From contig SJSR01000001.1 of assembly GCA_004331795.1 (NCBI GenBank), forward strand, positions 434,001-498,000: a stretch of 64,000 nt of DNA, given 5' to 3'. Of this stretch, positions 36,312 to 45,300 are shown piece after piece. Numbering within the stretch: position 1 is the first letter of the stretch; each line of letters opens with the position of its first letter. The notes below the pieces were generated by a model. It was not told the DNA's origin, ran no database searches, and saw only the letters and a program-made list of their open reading frames with translations. A program made the position numbers and the translations under genes. Source of the DNA: Erythrobacteraceae bacterium CFH 75059 (lineage in GTDB: Bacteria > Pseudomonadota > Alphaproteobacteria > Sphingomonadales > Sphingomonadaceae).

Positions 36312-37604
36312 TCAGGCGGGGCGCCGGGCAAAATAGCCGTAGAGCGCGATGAGGACGTAGCAGACCGCCGGAACCACCAAGGCAAAGGCGAGGCCCGCCC
36401 GGTCGGCGACCGCCCCCGTCAGCGGCGGGATCACCGCGCCGCCGACAATGGCCACGTTGATCAGCCCGGAGCCGTCGGCAAGGCGCGGACCGAGTTTCTC
36501 GCAGGCCAGCGAGAAGATGGTCGGAAACATGATGGAATTCATCAGCCCGATCGCCAGCAGGCTGTACCCGGCCACCGCTCCCGCGGAGTTGGCGGAGATC
36601 AGCAGCAGCACGATCGCGCCGCCCGCCGTCGCGCTCAGCGCCTTGCCGGGGCTGACGACCCGGAGCACCGCCGAGCCGATGAACCGCCCCACCATGGCAC
36701 CTCCCCAGTACAGGCCGATCATCCAGCCGATCACGCTCTCCGGCTGGCCGAAGACACGCGCCTCGCTCAGATAGTTGATGATGATCGAGCCGATGGCGAC
36801 CTCGGCGCCCACATACAGGAAGATGCACGCCGCGCCGAAGCCGAAGCGCCGCCGGCGCAGCAGGTCGAAGCCGCCGAAGCGCGCCGCGGGCGCGTGCGCC
36901 TCCTCGCGGAGCCGGTTGCGGAACAGCCACACGGCAAGAGCGACCACGGCAATGGCGGCGGCGAGGCCCAGATAGCCTTGCCAGATCGCCTCGCTTTCGG
37001 CCCGCCGGTAGGCGGCCAGTTCAGCTCCGGCGAGATCCGCCGCACTGACCGAAGCCAGACTGCCGAGGATCAACGTCGCGCCGATGACGGGGAAGACGGT
37101 CGTGCCGAGCGAATTGAACGCCTGTGCAAAGGTCAGCCGGCTGTGGGCCGTGCGCGCCGGTCCGAGGAGACTGATCAGCGGGTTAGCGACCACCTGCACG
37201 ACCACGACGCCGGCGGCGAGCACGAACAGGGCAAGCAGGAACAGCGCGTAGACTGCGAACTGGCTGGCGGGAATGAACAGCAGGCAGCCGGCCATCATGA
37301 TCAGCAGGCCGGTCACGGCACCGCGCATGTAGCCGATCCGCTTCACCAGCCGCGCACCGGGAATGCCGATGAGCGCGTAAGCCGCGAAAAAGCAGGTCTG
37401 GATCAGCATGGCCTGCGTCCAGGACAGCGTGAACAGCTCCTTGAGCTTGGGGATGAGCACGTCGTTCAAGGACGTGATGCCGCCGAAGATGAAGAACAGG
37501 GCAAAGACGAAGTAGCGCAGGCTCGCCGCTTGCGCGGTGCTGCCGAGATCCGAGTCAAGCGCCTCGCCAGCCGGATCGGCCGCCACTTCACCGGTCATGG
37601 CCAT
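36312..37604 (-). CDS. MFS sugar transporter, FucP/GluP family
   Basis: A 430-residue 12-helix transporter. FFIFGGITSLNDVLIPKLKE near the N-terminus is the FucP-family hallmark with the conserved Asn-Asp pair that couples proton to sugar uptake. VQVVANPLISLLGP and FAQAFNSLGTTVFPVIG follow, also family-typical. Likely substrates are fucose, glucose, galactose or N-acetylglucosamine; not decidable here. The ATG at 37604 has GAGG upstream. It diverges from the glycosyltransferase gene with 165 bp between starts; no catabolic genes are adjacent. Confidence 0.88.
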   Translation of the reverse strand: MAMTGEVAADPAGEALDSDLGSTAQAASLRYFVFALFFIFGGITSLNDVLIPKLKELFTLSWTQAMLIQTCFFAAYALIGIPGARLVKRIGYMRGAVTGLLIMMAGCLLFIPASQFAVYALFLLALFVLAAGVVVVQVVANPLISLLGPARTAHSRLTFAQAFNSLGTTVFPVIGATLILGSLASVSAADLAGAELAAYRRAESEAIWQGYLGLAAAIAVVALAVWLFRNRLREEAHAPAARFGGFDLLRRRRFGFGAACIFLYVGAEVAIGSIIINYLSEARVFGQPESVIGWMIGLYWGGAMVGRFIGSAVLRVVSPGKALSATAGGAIVLLLISANSAGAVAGYSLLAIGLMNSIMFPTIFSLACEKLGPRLADGSGLINVAIVGGAVIPPLTGAVADRAGLAFALVVPAVCYVLIALYGYFARRPA

Positions 37605-37769
37605 CAGTCCTCGCTCCCCCCGCCGCTCGCCATCGGCGAACCGCAGCCGCCAAGGAGCGGTGTTGTTGAAGCTTGCCCCGCCGGTGTCAAGCCGCTCGCG
37701 CCCGAGCGAAAGCAACGGTTTGGTCCCGGAGACGGAACCGAGTGGGCGTCGCTGACATTTGACCGAGGC

Positions 37770-39041
37770 ATGAACCGCGCTCACACACCGTCCGCACACA
37801 AGAGCCGGCGCGGCGGTCCGGAAGGCGCAAGCGAGAACGCCGAGGCCGGCGACCTCGTCGAGACTGTCCTCGGGTCCCACCCCTTCGCTGGTGCTCCGGT
37901 GCTGCGTGCCAGCGCCTGCGAAGGGCTGCAGCACTGGCGCGAAACGGGCGGTTTCCAGGTGGTTGCCATTCCGGCGCATCAGGAAGAGGATTACATCCCC
38001 GCCGCGCTCGACGCCCTCGCGCACGCCGCGAAGGACGCGTCACGGCCGCCGCTGGTGGTGGTGGTGGTGAACAACAGCGAGGACGGAACCTGGCCGCAAA
38101 GCCGCAAGCACCTGCAGCGTTCCGGCCTTCCGCATCTCGTTCTCGACATCGTCCTTGCCGACGGGCAGGCGCATGTGGGGTTCGCCCGGCGACTGGCCAT
38201 GGATCTTGCGGCGCGGATCGCTCCGGCGGGGATGATCCTCAGCACGGACGCAGACAGCCAGGTCGATCCGGGATGGCTGATCGCGGCCAACACCGCTCTG
38301 AACGATGCGGCGCTGGCTTGCGGCACCATCCGCGTCGACCCGCGCGAGCTTGCCGCTCTTCCCCCCACCGTTCTCGCCAGCGGGGAGGCCGAGGCAGAAC
38401 TCGAAGGCGCGCTCGACCGGCTGTGGCGGCGGATCACCGGCATCACCGCGCGGGGTTTCGCCAACAAGGGGTCCGGTGCAAACCTCGTCATCCGGGCACG
38501 GGATTACCACGCCGTCGGCGGCCTTCCCGTCACGCCCGTCGGCGAAGACCGTGCCCTCCATGCCGCGGTGGAGCGTGCGGGACTGGCCATCCGGCACGCC
38601 GCAGAGCTGATCGTCACCACCAGTTGCCGGACGGCCTGCCGCGCTCCGGGCGGAATGGCGGACTGCCTGGCGACACGGTCGGTCGAGGCGGACCCGCCGC
38701 TCGACGCCGAGCTCATGCCCGCCGCCACCCTGCTGCGCCGGGCGCTGGTGACACGCGCGCTGCTTCACGGCGATGCCCGCTTGCAGGCGCGGTTGACCCC
38801 GCTGCTCGGCCTGTCGGAGGCGAGCTGGCGCGCTCTGGCTGCGGGGCCGTCGCCGCTGGCAGCGGCGCGGTCTTCGGGCGCGACGTGCCTTGCTGCCCGA
38901 CGCCTGCACATGACGGAGGGCTGGCGCGAGGCGCGCCTTGCCCGCTCGTGGTGGGACGCGCTCGGCATGGGGATCGACCCGGTCGCACTGCTCGGCCAGG
39001 CGGGCGACGGCGCCACGCCCGCGGCGGCGGCGTGTGGCTGA
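37770..39041 (+). CDS. Family 2 glycosyltransferase (first gene of an uncharacterised block)
   Basis: A 423-residue protein with a GT-A fold starting at about residue 63 (FQVVAIPAHQEEDYIP), VVVVVNNSEDGTW, the metal-binding DAD at 160-162 in STDADSQVDPGWL, and a GED/R acceptor-site motif PVGEDRAL at about 256-263. There are no membrane helices or signal peptide, so it is cytosolic. The C-terminal 120 residues are of unknown type. It overlaps the acyl-CoA dehydrogenase gene by 8 bp and heads the block that also holds a PIG-L deacetylase and a NodS-like methyltransferase. Donor and acceptor are unknown. Confidence 0.85.
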   Translation: MNRAHTPSAHKSRRGGPEGASENAEAGDLVETVLGSHPFAGAPVLRASACEGLQHWRETGGFQVVAIPAHQEEDYIPAALDALAHAAKDASRPPLVVVVVNNSEDGTWPQSRKHLQRSGLPHLVLDIVLADGQAHVGFARRLAMDLAARIAPAGMILSTDADSQVDPGWLIAANTALNDAALACGTIRVDPRELAALPPTVLASGEAEAELEGALDRLWRRITGITARGFANKGSGANLVIRARDYHAVGGLPVTPVGEDRALHAAVERAGLAIRHAAELIVTTSCRTACRAPGGMADCLATRSVEADPPLDAELMPAATLLRRALVTRALLHGDARLQARLTPLLGLSEASWRALAAGPSPLAAARSSGATCLAARRLHMTEGWREARLARSWWDALGMGIDPVALLGQAGDGATPAAAACG

Positions 39042-40107
39042 AGCGGACTCCGTCCGGCCCGAATGGCACGAGGCGCTGCGGCGCCGCGCGGGCGAGCGCG
39101 ACGCGTCGCTGGCGTCGGTGCGACGGGATCTGACGATCCTTGCCGAAGGCGGGCTGGCCACAGCGCCACTGCCGGAGGCGGCCGGAGGTCAAGGCTGGTC
39201 CGATGGGCCGCAGGCGGTCGCGCAGCTGATGGCGGTGTTGCGGCAGCTTGGCGGCATCGACCTGTCGCTGGCGCGTCTTTTCGAAGGGCACGTCAACGCG
39301 ATCAAGCTGATCGGACGCTACGGCGCGGCCGCGGAGGCGTCCCTCGTCTGGGACGCTGTGCGCGCGGGCCAGTGGACGGGCGTGTGGGGCGCCGACGACA
39401 ACCCCGCCGTGACCTTCGACGGGAGGCTGCTGCACGGCCGCAAGCGCTTTGCCTCCGGACTCGGGCTCGTGTCGCTGGTCGTCGTCATCGTCAGCGAGGG
39501 GGATGCGCCGCTGATGGTTCTGGCGCGGGCCGACGACGAACACCGCGCCAGCCTCGCGAGCTGGAATGTCGCCGGCATGGAAGCCAGCCGATCCGGCACA
39601 TACGATTTCTCCGGCGTTCCCGGCCGCCCGTTCGGGCAGCCCGGCGACTACCTCGTGGAGCCGGCGTTCGAAGGCGGGGTGTGGCGGTATTGCGCCGCGC
39701 ATCTGGGCGCAGCGGAGGCGCTGCGCGATGCGGCGGCCTTGCATGTGCAGCAAAAGGGCGCGGCACCGACGGCGGACGCCGACCGCCTCGTCGAGACGGC
39801 GCTCGCGTGCGAGACGGCGCGGCTGTGGATCGAGGCGGCGGCGCGCCGGGTTGAAGCCGCGCCGCGCGGCGACACGGGCGCGGCGGCTCTGGCGCTGCTG
39901 TGCCGCGAGGTGACCGAGCGCGCCTGCGTGGAGGTCATGCGCCAGGTCGACCGCACTGTCGGAACGGCAGGTCACGCGCGCGGCTGCGTCTTCGACCGCA
40001 TGCGCCGCGACCTTGGTCTGTTCCTCCGGCAGGCCGATCTCGACGGCAAATGGCGGCGCGCGGCCGACCGGCTGGCCGAGCGGGGCTGGTCGGCGGAGGC
40101 GCTGTGA
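39034..40107 (+). CDS. Divergent acyl-CoA dehydrogenase-like flavoprotein
   Basis: A 357-residue protein resembling acyl-CoA dehydrogenases: an N-terminal helical domain (EGGLATAPLPEAAGGQGW), a central beta domain (TGVWGADDNPAVTFDG, GRKRFASGLGLVS), and a C-terminal helical bundle. It is slightly shorter than typical (about 380 aa), and I do not see the usual catalytic Glu context or the conserved C-terminal Arg/Gly signature. It may therefore be an oxidase, hydroxylase-like or non-catalytic member. GTG start at 39034, overlapping the glycosyltransferase gene; it overlaps the PIG-L gene by 4 bp. Confidence 0.78.
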   Translation: MAEADSVRPEWHEALRRRAGERDASLASVRRDLTILAEGGLATAPLPEAAGGQGWSDGPQAVAQLMAVLRQLGGIDLSLARLFEGHVNAIKLIGRYGAAAEASLVWDAVRAGQWTGVWGADDNPAVTFDGRLLHGRKRFASGLGLVSLVVVIVSEGDAPLMVLARADDEHRASLASWNVAGMEASRSGTYDFSGVPGRPFGQPGDYLVEPAFEGGVWRYCAAHLGAAEALRDAAALHVQQKGAAPTADADRLVETALACETARLWIEAAARRVEAAPRGDTGAAALALLCREVTERACVEVMRQVDRTVGTAGHARGCVFDRMRRDLGLFLRQADLDGKWRRAADRLAERGWSAEAL

Positions 40108-40841
40108 TCCCCGACCGCCCCGAAGGCGCCCTTCTCGACGCGGTGGCCGCGGCGCCGGCGGCGGACGTCGACGCACTCGCTCCGGGACCGGTGCTGCTGC
40201 TCTCGCCCCATCCCGATGACGAGGTTCTCGGCGCGGGACTGGCGATGGACGCGGCGCTGGGCGCGGGCCGCCCCGTTCTCGTCCTGCTGGTGACGGACGG
40301 TGCCGCATCCCACCCCGGCTCGCGCACCCACCCTCCGCAAGCTGTTCGCGCACTGCGTCGCGCAGAGTTCCGCCAGGCGCTGGCAGAACTGGGCGGAGGC
40401 GGCGCACAGCACGACACGCTCGAGTTCGCCGACAGCACCCTGACGGTCGACTCCGCCGTGCTGATAGCGAACCGGATCACCGAACGGATCGGGTCTTTTC
40501 GTCCGGCGGTCATCTGGACGACATGGTCAGGCGATCCGCACTGCGACCACGAGGCGACCGCTTCGGCGGCGGCGCTTGTGGGTTCGCGGCTCGGTGTTCC
40601 CGTCTGGGAGTACGCGGTCTGGGGACGGTTCGGGGCAAGGCCGGTTCCCCCGCGCCACCGGCTTTGCCGCTTCCTTCACCCGGACGGCCTGCCCCGCAAA
40701 CAGCGTGCAGCACACGCCTACCGGTCGCAGTTCACGGCGCTCATCCGCGATGACCCTGACGGCTTCCGCATGCCATCTGCGCTTCTGGCGCATTTCCTCA
40801 GCGCACCGGAAGTCTTCATCGGCCCGGCTGCACGGGCGTGA
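40104..40841 (+). CDS. PIG-L family deacetylase
   Basis: A 245-residue zinc hydrolase of the LmbE/PIG-L type, which removes acetyl groups from N-acetylglucosaminyl compounds. The zinc site motif PHPDDE lies at residues 35-40, with the third ligand in GDPHCDHEAT at about 142-151, and VLLVTDGAASHPGS in between. No membrane segment. GTG start at 40104, overlapping the preceding gene (GTGA); the methyltransferase start overlaps its stop in the same way. In the block it would deacetylate the product of the glycosyltransferase. Confidence 0.9.
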   Translation: MIPDRPEGALLDAVAAAPAADVDALAPGPVLLLSPHPDDEVLGAGLAMDAALGAGRPVLVLLVTDGAASHPGSRTHPPQAVRALRRAEFRQALAELGGGGAQHDTLEFADSTLTVDSAVLIANRITERIGSFRPAVIWTTWSGDPHCDHEATASAAALVGSRLGVPVWEYAVWGRFGARPVPPRHRLCRFLHPDGLPRKQRAAHAYRSQFTALIRDDPDGFRMPSALLAHFLSAPEVFIGPAARA

Positions 40842-41413
40842 GCAACAGCGCGCCCTCCCGCCGCGCGGTGTTCGATGCGCTGTATGCCGGCGGCGCCGAT
40901 CCGTGGCAGGTGACATCCAGCGCCTACGAGCAGGAGAAATACGCCGAGACGCTGAACGCGCTGCCGGATCGCCGCTTCGCCCACGGGCTGGAGATCGGCT
41001 GCGGGATTGGCGTGCTGAGCGCCCGGCTGCTGGAGCGCTGTGGATCCCTGACGGCCATCGACGTCTCGCCGGAAGCCACCGCGCGGGCGCGGGTCCGCCT
41101 CGGCGGAGCGGCGCGAGTCCTCACCGGCGAGGTGCCCGGCGACTGGCCGGCGGGCAGCTACGACCTCGTCGTCCTGTCGGAGATCCTCTATTTCCTCGAC
41201 GCCGGCGAGGTGGAGACCGCAGCGCGGCTGACCGCGCGCGATCTCCAGCCGGGCGGCTGCTGCCTGCTGGTGAACTGGACCGGACCCAACGAATGCGCGC
41301 TCGACGGCGACGAGGCCGCGGAGCTTTTCCTCGCCGCCTTCACCCGCACGCGCCCCGGCGCGCGTCATGGCACGCGCCACGAGCGGTACCGGATCGACCG
41401 GCTGCTCGCATGA
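40838..41413 (+). CDS. NodS-like class I SAM-dependent methyltransferase
   Basis: A 191-residue methyltransferase resembling NodS, the Nod-factor N-methyltransferase. ADPWQVTSSAYEQEKYAETL matches the NodS N-terminal signature DPW..S.YE..KY, followed by SAM motif I LEIGCGIGVLS (51-61), AIDVSPEA, and LVVLSEILYFLD. GTG start at 40838, overlapping the PIG-L stop. In NodB/NodS logic the enzyme would methylate the amine exposed by the deacetylase; that order here is inference from gene context. Confidence 0.87.
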   Translation: MSNSAPSRRAVFDALYAGGADPWQVTSSAYEQEKYAETLNALPDRRFAHGLEIGCGIGVLSARLLERCGSLTAIDVSPEATARARVRLGGAARVLTGEVPGDWPAGSYDLVVLSEILYFLDAGEVETAARLTARDLQPGGCCLLVNWTGPNECALDGDEAAELFLAAFTRTRPGARHGTRHERYRIDRLLA

Positions 41414-41483
41414 CAGCGCCGTGTCGTCCGCCGCAGCGGCTGTTTTCCTTGACGCGCGGACCGGGCATCCGGAAGCAGAAGGC

Positions 41484-42362
41484 ATGACGACGCTGCGCAT
41501 TGCTCTCGAATGGTTTCTCAACCCCGATCACCTTCCGCTGCTCGCCGCGCGCGACCTGCTGCGCGATCAGGGGATCGACCTCGACCTCGTCGTTCCCGAC
41601 GATCACTACGACGGCTTCGACGCACTGGCGCGCGGCGAGGTCGATGCGGTCGTCAACGAACCGCTCCATCTTGTCGAGCGGCGCGAGATCGCGCTCGTCT
41701 CCCATGGCTGCTTCTTCGTCACACAGGGCGGCGTCTTGATGCACCGGGCGGCGCTGGAGCGGCTTGCGCAAGGCCAGCCGGTGCGGATTGCATCACCCGT
41801 GTCGACGCCCACGACGGACCAGCTGTGCCGCGACATCCTTGCCGGCTGGCTGCGCAGCACCCGGCAGACGAAATCATTGCCGGAGGTCGCGATCCAGCCT
41901 GCCGGCTTCAACCACGTCGACAATCTCGCCGCTGGGTTTGACGGCGCGTGGCTGGCGTTCGGCAACGTCGAGGGCGTGGCGGCGCGGGTTCGCGGGCTCG
42001 ACACGCAGCTTGTCACCACCGCCGAGGCCGGCATCCCGCAGTTTTCCGCACTCGAGCTGATCGGTCGTCGCGACGCTGACACGCAGCAGGCGGCGGCGAT
42101 CGCTGCTCTTGTCGCCGCTCTCGACACCGCCATCCCCGCGCTGTGCGCGGCGCCGGAGCGGGCGAGGGCGCTGTGGTATGCGTGCAGCGGCGATGCGCCG
42201 AGCGCCGAAGGCGACGCCATCGTCGCGGCCACGCTTCCCTGCTTCATCGCTCCTGTCGTGCCCCGCCGTGACCGCTGGCAGCCGATGTGGGCCTATCTGC
42301 ACGCGCATGGAGGCGATGTGGTGGAGGAAGAACGGTTCGCCGCCATGTTCCCGACCGGTTGA
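41484..42362 (+). CDS. THI5/NMT1-like substrate-binding protein without signal peptide
   Basis: A 292-residue protein of the periplasmic-binding-protein fold, THI5/NMT1 type: it starts MTTLRIALEWFLNPDHLPLL, then VVPDDHYDGFDALARGEVDAVVNEP and GVLMHRAALE. No signal peptide or lipobox precedes the homology, so it is predicted cytosolic, and no ABC permease or ATPase is adjacent. Bacterial relatives bind thiamine precursors or other aromatic ligands; the yeast member makes the pyrimidine moiety itself. It starts 70 bp after the methyltransferase and ends 18 bp from the convergent helicase. Ligand unknown. Confidence 0.75.
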   Translation: MTTLRIALEWFLNPDHLPLLAARDLLRDQGIDLDLVVPDDHYDGFDALARGEVDAVVNEPLHLVERREIALVSHGCFFVTQGGVLMHRAALERLAQGQPVRIASPVSTPTTDQLCRDILAGWLRSTRQTKSLPEVAIQPAGFNHVDNLAAGFDGAWLAFGNVEGVAARVRGLDTQLVTTAEAGIPQFSALELIGRRDADTQQAAAIAALVAALDTAIPALCAAPERARALWYACSGDAPSAEGDAIVAATLPCFIAPVVPRRDRWQPMWAYLHAHGGDVVEEERFAAMFPTG

Positions 42363-42380
42363 GGCGGCGCTCGGACCGGC

Positions 42381-45300
42381 TCACGAATGCAGCTGTTCCA
42401 GCACCTCGGCCACCCGCTGCGCCCGGGCGCCGGGATCCTCGTGCTCCTCGCGCAGCAGCCACCGTTCGCCTGACACCTCCAGCCCGGCCGCGGGCCAGCC
42501 GCGTGTCGAGGTGCCCGCGCGCGGCGTGAAGGCTATGGCACCCGGCCCCGCGTCGACGCGCGCCACGCCGACGCGGCGCGCCAGAATGCGGCTGCGCACC
42601 TCGCTCAGCAGCATCAGCGCATCCTGCGGTGGATCGCCGAAACGGTCGGCAAGTTCCGCCTCGAAGGCGTCAACGTCGCTCTGGCTGTCGAGGCGGGCGA
42701 GCCGGCCATAAGTCTGCAGCCGCAGGTCCTCCTCGGGCAGCCAGCTTTCGGGCAGCCGTCCGGCGCCACCGAGGTTCAGTTCCGGCTGCCAGTCCTCGAC
42801 CTCCTCGCCGCGCGCGCTGCGCAGGGCAAGTCCGAGCAGGTGCTGGTACAGGTCGACCCCGATGAGCCGCATGTGACCGCTCTGCGTGTCTCCGACGAGG
42901 TCGCCGGCTCCCCGCAGGTCGAGATCGCGCGCGCTGATGGCGAACCCGGCGCCGAGCCGGTCGAAGGCCTGCAGGGTGCGCAGCCGCTTGGTCGTGGCTG
43001 CGGCGATCCGCGCATCGGCCTCGGTCAGCAGCAGGATCTGACCGCGGCGGTTGCCCCGGCCCACCCGCCCGCGCAGCTGGTGAAGCTGCGACAGGCCGAA
43101 CCTGTCGGCCCGGCAGACGATCATCGTGTTGGCGCGCGGGACGTCCAGCCCGGCTTCGATGATGTTGGTGGCAAGCAGCACATCGCCCCGACCGGCGGCG
43201 AAATCCGTCATGATCGTGTCGAGATCGCCCGCGTTCATCTTGCCGTGCGCGCGCAGCACCTCGCCCTCGGGAAAGGTGCGGGCGAGACGGGCGGCGACGT
43301 CGTCCATGTCCTCGATCCGGGGGACGACGACGAAGCTCTGGCCGCGCCGGGCACGCTCCCGCACCAGCGCCGCCCGGACGAGCGCGTCATCCCACTGCGA
43401 CAAGGTGGTGCGGATCGGCTGGCGCCGCGCCGGCGGTGTGGCAATCACCGACAGCTGCTGCAGCCCGACGAGCGCCGCCTGGAGAGTGCGCGGAATCGGC
43501 GTGGCGGACAGGGTGAGGACATGCCCGTCATGCAGGGAGCGCAGCTTGTTCTTGTCGGCGGCGCCGAAGCGCTGTTCCTCGTCGATGACGACCAGCTTGA
43601 GATTGGCGTAGCGCAGCGCGCGCCCGGCCACCGCCCCGGTGCCGACGACGACCGCGATGCTGCCGTCGTTCAGACCGGCCGCAACCTCGCGGCGCTCGGC
43701 CGGCGTGGAGAGGCGCGACAGGCCGGCAACCTTGATCCCCGAGCGGGCAAAGCGCTGCTGGAACAGGGCCAGGTGCTGCCGCACGAGCACGGTCGTCGGT
43801 GCCGCGACGGCAACCTGCCCACCGGCCAGCGCGACGAGCGCGGCCGCCCGCAGCGCCACCTCCGTCTTGCCGTAGCCGACGTCGCCGATCACCAGCCGGT
43901 CCATGCGGCGGCCGGCGGCAAGATCGTCGCGCACGGCGGCGATTGCGCGGGCCTGGTCCGGGGTTTCCGTGAAAGGGAAGCCGCTGGAGAACCGTTCATA
44001 GGCGGCGGGGTCGGGTTCGATCGGCTCCATCGCGCTTGCGCTGCGCTCGGCCGCCAGCGCCACCAGCGCCCGTGCTGTCTCCGCCAGCGCTACAGAAAGC
44101 TCGGCCCGCCGTTTCTCCCACGATGACCCGTCCAGCTTGTCGAGCCGCACCGCATCCGCCTCGCCGCCGTAGCGCCAGATGCGTGCCGCCTCGCTCGCCG
44201 GGACCAGCCGGCGCGCATCGTCCGCGAATTCTAGCACGAAGGCGTCGCCCGCCGGCGTGCCGTCCGGGGCCGGCAGGGTCTCAAGCCCGCACAGGCGGCA
44301 CAGGCCGTGATCCTCGTGCACCACCACATCGCCGACGTGCAGCTGTGCCTGCCCGTCGAGCACGAGGTGCTCGGACAGCGGCGCGCCGCCGCTTCCCGCG
44401 GCGCGGCTGCCCAGCAGATCGGCCGCGGCCAGCACCATCAATCCGGGCGAACGGAACCCGGCATCGGCCGGCGCCTCAAGCACGGCGACACCGCCGAGAG
44501 GGATGGCGGCAGCCTCCTGCCAGCTTCCAACCTCAACAGGATCACGCTTCAGGCGCCGGGAGAGCCGCGGCCGCAGGAAGCGCAGGTCGCGGCGGCTGCC
44601 AGTCACCAGAAGCCTGCCGCCTTCGGTCAGCAGCGGGCCGACCTCCCGGACGAGCGCCGCGAGGGGATTGGCACGCTCGACGAAGCGGGTCACGGCCTCG
44701 GCGTCATCTTGGTTCCAGTCGAGCCGCCCTCGCGCCTCGACCTCCGCCTGCCAGGCGCTTTCGTCCACAAGCCGCGCGATCCGCCGGCCGAATCGCGCCG
44801 CGTCGTCGGCCAGCGCGCGGAACGCGTCCCGGCGCGCCCGGACCCGCGGCTCCTCGACGACCCGCGCATCGCCGCAATGCGCGAGCAACGACACCGCAGC
44901 CTCGCCGGCCGGCTCGCGCGCCTGACCGATGGTCACCGACGCAAGCTCGTCCTCGGAACGCTGATCCGCGGGGTCGTAGGAGCGGATCGCCACGATCGGC
45001 TGCGCGCCCGCCGGCGTCTCTCCCTGTTCGAGCTCGATGCGGAACGGCAGGGGTGCATCGGCCGGATAAACGTCGATGACCGCGCCGCGCACGGCGAATT
45101 CGCCCGGCTCGTCGACCCGCTCGTCGGCGACATAGCCGAGATCGGCGCATTGCGCGGCAAAGGCAACGGGCTCGATCGTGTCGCCGACCCGCACGACCGG
45201 CGGCGTCGCGGCGAACGCCTGCGGCGGCGCATAAAGCTGCGCGGTCGCTTCGGCGCTGGTGATGCAGGCAAGCCGATCCTTTGTCGCCTCGGCAAGTTGC

